NCBI GenBank assembly: GCA_009746045.1
Contig: RPFO01000078.1
Location: 2,198,527-2,262,526, forward strand
DNA: 64,000 nt
Direction: 5' to 3'
From: Mesostigma viride
Taxonomy: Eukaryota > Streptophyta > Mesostigmatophyceae > Mesostigmatales > Mesostigmataceae
Position numbers and translations under genes: made by a program. The notes beneath the pieces are model-generated. The model worked only from the letters and a program-made list of their open reading frames with translations, had not been told where the DNA came from and did no database searches. Shown one piece after another: positions 56,631 through 64,000 of the stretch; within the stretch, counting starts at the first letter, position 1; every line of letters starts with the position of its first letter.

Positions 56631-59600
56631 GGGAAAAACATGCGTGGACGATAGGAATTATAGCACCGGCGGGCTTCAAAGTGCCGGACGGCAGGCGGTA
56701 CCACCATTCCGTGGCAGCTTGGCCCAGTTTGCTACCGGCTGGCACACGTTTTCAGTGAATTTTGGGCTCCGGATTTAAATGCAACGTGCGGTTTGAGGCA
56801 GGGGAAAACATGCGTGGACGATAGGAATTATAGCACCGGCGGGCTTCAAAGTGCCGGACGGCAGGCGGTACCACCATTCCGTGGCAGCTTGGCCCAGTTT
56901 GCTACCGGCTGGCACACGTTTTCAGTGAATTTTGGGCTCCAGATTTAAATGCAACGTGCGGTTTGAGGCAGGGGAAAACATGCGTGGACGATAGGAATTA
57001 TAGCACCGGCGGGCTTCAAAGTGCCGGACGGCAGGCGGTACCACCATTCCGTGGCAGCTTGGCCCAGTTTGCTACCGGCTGGCACACGTTTTCAGTGAAT
57101 TTTGGGCTCCAGATTTAAATGCAACGTGCGGTTTGAGGCAGGGGAAAACATGCGTGGACGATAGGAATTATAGCACCGGCGGGCTTCAAAGTGCCGGACG
57201 GCAGGCGGTACCACCATTCCGTGGCAGCTTGGCCCAGTTTGCTACCGGCTGGCACACGTTTTCAGTGAATTTTGGGCTCCAGATTTAAATGCAACGTGCG
57301 GTTTGAGGCAGGGGAAAACATGCGTGGACGATAGGAATTATAGCACCGGCGGGCTTCAAAGTGCCGGACGGCAGGCGGTACCACCATTCCGTGGCAGCTT
57401 GGCCCAGTTTGCTACCGGCTGGCACACGTTTTCAGTGAATTTTGGGCTCCAGATTTAAATGCAACGTGCGGTTTGAGGCAGGGGAAAACATGCGTGGACG
57501 ATAGGAATTATAGCACCGGCGGGCTTCAAAGTGCCGGACGGCAGGCGGTACCACCATTCCGTGGCAGCTTGGCCCAGTTTGCTACCGGCTGGCACACGTT
57601 TTCAGTGAATTTTGGGCTCCAGATTTAAATGCAACGTGCGGTTTGAGGCAGGGGAAAACATGCGTGGACGATAGGAATTATAGCACCGGCGGGCTTCAAA
57701 GTGCCGGACGGCAGGCGGTACCACCATTCCGTGGCAGCTTGGCCCAGTTTGCTACCGGCTGGCACACGTTTTCAGTGAATTTTGGGCTCCAGATTTAAAT
57801 GCAACGTGCGGTTTGAGGCAGGGGAAAACATGCGTGGACGATAGGAATTATAGCACCGGCGGGCTTCAAAGTGCCGGACGGCAGGCGGTACCACCATTCC
57901 GTGGCAGCTTGGCCCAGTTTGCTACCGGCTGGCACACGTTTTCAGTGAATTTTGGGCTCCAGATTTAAATGCAACGTGCGGTTTGAGGCAGGGGAAAACA
58001 TGCGTGGACGATAGGAATTATAGCACCGGCGGGCTTCAAAGTGCCGGACGGCAGGCGGTACCACCATTCCGTGGCAGCTTGGCCCAGTTTGCTACCGGCT
58101 GGCACACGTTTTCAGTGAATTTTGGGCTCCAGATTTAAATGCAACGTGCGGTTTGAGGCAGGGGAAAACATGCGTGGACGATAGGAATTATAGCACCGGC
58201 GGGCTTCAAAGTGCCGGACGGCAGGCGGTACCACCATTCCGTGGCAGCTTGGCCCAGTTTGCTACCGGCTGGCACACGTTTTCAGTGAATTTTGGGCTCC
58301 AGATTTAAATGCAACGTGCGGTTTGAGGCAGGGGAAAACATGCGTGGACGATAGGAATTATAGCACCGGCGGGCTTCAAAGTGCCGGACGGCAGGCGGTA
58401 CCACCATTCCGTGGCAGCTTGGCCCAGTTTGCTACCGGCTGGCACACGTTTTCAGTGAATTTTGGGCTCCAGATTTAAATGCAACGTGCGGTTTGAGGCA
58501 GGGGAAAACATGCGTGGACGATAGGAATTATAGCACCGGCGGGCTTCAAAGTGCCGGACGGCAGGCGGTACCACCATTCCGTGGCAGCTTGGCCCAGTTT
58601 GCTACCGGCTGGCACACGTTTTCAGTGAATTTTGGGCTCCAGATTTAAATGCAACGTGCGGTTTGAGGCAGGGGAAAACATGCGTGGACGATAGGAATTA
58701 TAGCACCGGCGGGCTTCAAAGTGCCGGACGGCAGGCGGTACCACCATTCCGTGGCAGCTTGGCCCAGTTTGCTACCGGCTGGCACACGTTTTCAGTGAAT
58801 TTTGGGCTCCAGATTTAAATGCAACGTGCGGTTTGAGGCAGGGGAAAACATGCGTGGACGATAGGAATTATAGCACCGGCGGGCTTCAAAGTGCCGGACG
58901 GCAGGCGGTACCACCATTCCGTGGCAGCTTGGCCCAGTTTGCTACCGGCTGGCACACGTTTTCAGTGAATTTTGGGCTCCAGATTTAAATGCAACGTGCG
59001 GTTTGAGGCAGGGGAAAACATGCGTGGACGATAGGAATTATAGCACCGGCGGGCTTCAAAGTGCCGGACGGCAGGCGGTACCACCATTCCGTGGCAGCTT
59101 GGCCCAGTTTGCTACCGGCTGGCACACGTTTTCAGTGAATTTTGGGCTCCAGATTTAAATGCAACGTGCGGTTTGAGGCAGGGGAAAACATGCGTGGACG
59201 ATAGGAATTATAGCACCGGCGGGCTTCAAAGTGCCGGACGGCAGGCGGTACCACCATTCCGTGGCAGCTTGGCCCAGTTTGCTACCGGCTGGCACACGTT
59301 TTCAGTGAATTTTGGGCTCCAGATTTAAATGCAACGTGCGGTTTGAGGCAGGGGAAAACATGCGTGGACGATAGGAATTATAGCACCGGCGGGCTTCAAA
59401 GTGCCGGACGGCAGGCGGTACCACCATTCCGTGGCAGCTTGGCCCAGTTTGCTACCGGCTGGCACACGTTTTCAGTGAATTTTGGGCTCCAGATTTAAAT
59501 GCAACGTGCGGTTTGAGGCAGGGGAAAACATGCGTGGACGATAGGAATTATAGCACCGGCGGGCTTCAAAGTGCCGGACGGCAGGCGGTACCACCATTCC

Positions 59601-62600
59601 GTGGCAGCTTGGCCCAGTTTGCTACCGGCTGGCACACGTTTTCAGTGAATTTTGGGCTCCAGATTTAAATGCAACGTGCGGTTTGAGGCAGGGGAAAACA
59701 TGCGTGGACGATAGGAATTATAGCACCGGCGGGCTTCAAAGTGCCGGACGGCAGGCGGTACCACCATTCCGTGGCAGCTTGGCCCAGTTTGCTACCGGCT
59801 GGCACACGTTTTCAGTGAATTTTGGGCTCCAGATTTAAATGCAACGTGCGGTTTGAGGCAGGGGAAAACATGCGTGGACGATAGGAATTATAGCACCGGC
59901 GGGCTTCAAAGTGCCGGACGGCAGGCGGTACCACCATTCCGTGGCAGCTTGGCCCAGTTTGCTACCGGCTGGCACACGTTTTCAGTGAATTTTGGGCTCC
60001 AGATTTAAATGCAACGTGCGGTTTGAGGCAGGGGAAAACATGCGTGGACGATAGGAATTATAGCACCGGCGGGCTTCAAAGTGCCGGACGGCAGGCGGTA
60101 CCACCATTCCGTGGCAGCTTGGCCCAGTTTGCTACCGGCTGGCACACGTTTTCAGTGAATTTTGGGCTCCAGATTTAAATGCAACGTGCGGTTTGAGGCA
60201 GGGGAAAACATGCGTGGACGATAGGAATTATAGCACCGGCGGGCTTCAAAGTGCCGGACGGCAGGCGGTACCACCATTCCGTGGCAGCTTGGCCCAGTTT
60301 GCTACCGGCTGGCACACGTTTTCAGTGAATTTTGGGCTCCAGATTTAAATGCAACGTGCGGTTTGAGGCAGGGGAAAACATGCGTGGACGATAGGAATTA
60401 TAGCACCGGCGGGCTTCAAAGTGCCGGACGGCAGGCGGTACCACCATTCCGTGGCAGCTTGGCCCAGTTTGCTACCGGCTGGCACACGTTTTCAGTGAAT
60501 TTTGGGCTCCAGATTTAAATGCAACGTGCGGTTTGAGGCAGGGGAAAACATGCGTGGACGATAGGAATTATAGCACCGGCGGGCTTCAAAGTGCCGGACG
60601 GCAGGCGGTACCACCATTCCGTGGCAGCTTGGCCCAGTTTGCTACCGGCTGGCACACGTTTTCAGTGAATTTTGGGCTCCAGATTTAAATGCAACGTGCG
60701 GTTTGAGGCAGGGGAAAACATGCGTGGACGATAGGAATTATAGCACCGGCGGGCTTCAAAGTGCCGGACGGCAGGCGGTACCACCATTCCGTGGCAGCTT
60801 GGCCCAGTTTGCTACCGGCTGGCACACGTTTTCAGTGAATTTTGGGCTCCAGATTTAAATGCAACGTGCGGTTTGAGGCAGGGGAAAACATGCGTGGACG
60901 ATAGGAATTATAGCACCGGCGGGCTTCAAAGTGCCGGACGGCAGGCGGTACCACCATTCCGTGGCAGCTTGGCCCAGTTTGCTACCGGCTGGCACACGTT
61001 TTCAGTGAATTTTGGGCTCCAGATTTAAATGCAACGTGCGGTTTGAGGCAGGGGAAAACATGCGTGGACGATAGGAATTATAGCACCGGCGGGCTTCAAA
61101 GTGCCGGACGGCAGGCGGTACCACCATTCCGTGGCAGCTTGGCCCAGTTTGCTACCGGCTGGCACACGTTTTCAGTGAATTTTGGGCTCCAGATTTAAAT
61201 GCAACGTGCGGTTTGAGGCAGGGGAAAACATGCGTGGACGATAGGAATTATAGCACCGGCGGGCTTCAAAGTGCCGGACGGCAGGCGGTACCACCATTCC
61301 GTGGCAGCTTGGCCCAGTTTGCTACCGGCTGGCACACGTTTTCAGTGAATTTTGGGCTCCAGATTTAAATGCAACGTGCGGTTTGAGGCAGGGGAAAACA
61401 TGCGTGGACGATAGGAATTATAGCACCGGCGGGCTTCAAAGTGCCGGACGGCAGGCGGTACCACCATTCCGTGGCAGCTTGGCCCAGTTTGCTACCGGCT
61501 GGCACACGTTTTCAGTGAATTTTGGGCTCCAGATTTAAATGCAACGTGCGGTTTGAGGCAGGGGAAAACATGCGTGGACGATAGGAATTATAGCACCGGC
61601 GGGCTTCAAAGTGCCGGACGGCAGGCGGTACCACCATTCCGTGGCAGCTTGGCCCAGTTTGCTACCGGCTGGCACACGTTTTCAGTGAATTTTGGGCTCC
61701 AGATTTAAATGCAACGTGCGGTTTGAGGCAGGGGAAAACATGCGTGGACGATAGGAATTATAGCACCGGCGGGCTTCAAAGTGCCGGACGGCAGGCGGTA
61801 CCACCATTCCGTGGCAGCTTGGCCCAGTTTGCTACCGGCTGGCACACGTTTTCAGTGAATTTTGGGCTCCAGATTTAAATGCAACGTGCGGTTTGAGGCA
61901 GGGGAAAACATGCGTGGACGATAGGAATTATAGCACCGGCGGGCTTCAAAGTGCCGGACGGCAGGCGGTACCACCATTCCGTGGCAGCTTGGCCCAGTTT
62001 GCTACCGGCTGGCACACGTTTTCAGTGAATTTTGGGCTCCAGATTTAAATGCAACGTGCGGTTTGAGGCAGGGGAAAACATGCGTGGACGATAGGAATTA
62101 TAGCACCGGCGGGCTTCAAAGTGCCGGACGGCAGGCGGTACCACCATTCCGTGGCAGCTTGGCCCAGTTTGCTACCGGCTGGCACACGTTTTCAGTGAAT
62201 TTTGGGCTCCAGATTTAAATGCAACGTGCGGTTTGAGGCAGGGGAAAACATGCGTGGACGATAGGAATTATAGCACCGGCGGGCTTCAAAGTGCCGGACG
62301 GCAGGCGGTACCACCATTCCGTGGCAGCTTGGCCCAGTTTGCTACCGGCTGGCACACGTTTTCAGTGAATTTTGGGCTCCAGATTTAAATGCAACGTGCG
62401 GTTTGAGGCAGGGGAAAACATGCGTGGACGATAGGAATTATAGCACCGGCGGGCTTCAAAGTGCCGGACGGCAGGCGGTACCACCATTCCGTGGCAGCTT
62501 GGCCCAGTTTGCTACCGGCTGGCACACGTTTTCAGTGAATTTTGGGCTCCAGATTTAAATGCAACGTGCGGTTTGAGGCAGGGGAAAACATGCGTGGACG

Positions 62601-64000
62601 ATAGGAATTATAGCACCGGCGGGCTTCAAAGTGCCGGACGGCAGGCGGTACCACCATTCCGTGGCAGCTTGGCCCAGTTTGCTACCGGCTGGCACACGTT
62701 TTCAGTGAATTTTGGGCTCCAGATTTAAATGCAACGTGCGGTTTGAGGCAGGGGAAAACATGCGTGGACGATAGGAATTATAGCACCGGCGGGCTTCAAA
62801 GTGCCGGACGGCAGGCGGTACCACCATTCCGTGGCAGCTTGGCCCAGTTTGCTACCGGCTGGCACACGTTTTCAGTGAATTTTGGGCTCCAGATTTAAAT
62901 GCAACGTGCGGTTTGAGGCAGGGGAAAACATGCGTGGACGATAGGAATTATAGCACCGGCGGGCTTCAAAGTGCCGGACGGCAGGCGGTACCACCATTCC
63001 GTGGCAGCTTGGCCCAGTTTGCTACCGGCTGGCACACGTTTTCAGTGAATTTTGGGCTCCAGATTTAAATGCAACGTGCGGTTTGAGGCAGGGGAAAACA
63101 TGCGTGGACGATAGGAATTATAGCACCGGCGGGCTTCAAAGTGCCGGACGGCAGGCGGTACCACCATTCCGTGGCAGCTTGGCCCAGTTTGCTACCGGCT
63201 GGCACACGTTTTCAGTGAATTTTGGGCTCCAGATTTAAATGCAACGTGCGGTTTGAGGCAGGGGAAAACATGCGTGGACGATAGGAATTATAGCACCGGC
63301 GGGCTTCAAAGTGCCGGACGGCAGGCGGTACCACCATTCCGTGGCAGCTTGGCCCAGTTTGCTACCGGCTGGCACACGTTTTCAGTGAATTTTGGGCTCC
63401 AGATTTAAATGCAACGTGCGGTTTGAGGCAGGGGAAAACATGCGTGGACGATAGGAATTATAGCACCGGCGGGCTTCAAAGTGCCGGACGGCAGGCGGTA
63501 CCACCATTCCGTGGCAGCTTGGCCCAGTTTGCTACCGGCTGGCACACGTTTTCAGTGAATTTTGGGCTCCAGATTTAAATGCAACGTGCGGTTTGAGGCA
63601 GGGGAAAACATGCGTGGACGATAGGAATTATAGCACCGGCGGGCTTCAAAGTGCCGGACGGCAGGCGGTACCACCATTCCGTGGCAGCTTGGCCCAGTTT
63701 GCTACCGGCTGGCACACGTTTTCAGTGAATTTTGGGCTCCAGATTTAAATGCAACGTGCGGTTTGAGGCAGGGGAAAACATGCGTGGACGATAGGAATTA
63801 TAGCACCGGCGGGCTTCAAAGTGCCGGACGGCAGGCGGTACCACCATTCCGTGGCAGCTTGGCCCAGTTTGCTACCGGCTGGCACACGTTTTCAGTGAAT
63901 TTTGGGCTCCAGATTTAAATGCAACGTGCGGTTTGAGGCAGGGGAAAACATGCGTGGACGATAGGAATTATAGCACCGGCGGGCTTCAAAGTGCCGGACG
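56631..64000. repeat. 170-bp satellite array, about 43 copies, running off the window
   Basis: Units start GGGGAAAACATGCGTGGACG and are spaced exactly 170 bp (56801, 56971, 57141 and so on). The first unit has small differences (GGGAAAAACA; GGATTTAAAT for AGATTTAAAT). Later units look identical. The unit contains TTTTCAGTGAATTTTGGGCT and AGATTTAAATGCAACGTGCG. The period is close to one nucleosome repeat. The array continues beyond 64000. Confidence 0.98.

Overview
The window is nuclear DNA from a eukaryote of the green lineage, most likely a green alga. It holds two intron-rich genes whose closest recognisable relatives are plant-type: an importin-alpha of the IMPA-9 kind and an MSI4/FVE-like WD40 histone-binding protein. 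Exons are GC-rich, introns are long and repeat-filled, and most intergenic DNA is transposable-element debris. I cannot name a species from sequence alone. No bacterial-type genes, rRNA genes or intact tRNA genes were seen.

Layout. 1-5.4 kb: a pile of 5'-truncated LINE retrotransposon fragments on both strands, with shared 3'-terminal hairpins and short-repeat tails. 5.4-13.1 kb (minus strand): a 10-exon importin-alpha gene whose exon phases add up to 514 aa. 13.1-14.2 kb: a shared head-to-head promoter region. 14.2-26.7 kb (plus strand): a 14-exon MSI4/FVE-like gene (about 795 aa) with a long disordered C-terminal tail. 27.3-32.5 kb: one large ATGAG/ATGAA pentamer array that looks like the overgrown tail of a minus-strand retroelement, split by a 2.8 kb terminal-inverted-repeat DNA transposon. 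32.98-51.19 kb (minus strand): a Ty3/gypsy chromovirus-type LTR retrotransposon with near-identical 544 bp LTRs, a 5-bp target duplication, a viroplasmin/RNase H1-N-like first ORF, gag, pol with chromodomain, and a large unrecognised GC-rich ORF after pol. A 7.5 kb CACTA-like DNA transposon sits inside its integrase. 51.2-56.6 kb: more LINE fragments and a foldback element. 56.63-64.0 kb: a nearly perfect 170-bp satellite array running off the window edge.

The two host genes act in nuclear processes: cargo import, and histone binding/chromatin regulation. They share a 1 kb divergent promoter. In both, introns often contain copies of the adjacent exon edge including the splice site ('splice-site echoes'), which I regard as the most unusual host-gene signal. 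The most interesting mobile-element signal is the Ty3 element's accessory coding capacity. Several single-base frame breaks in otherwise convincing coding regions (WD40 gene exon 12, gag, pol) suggest either recent decay or residual homopolymer indels in the assembly.
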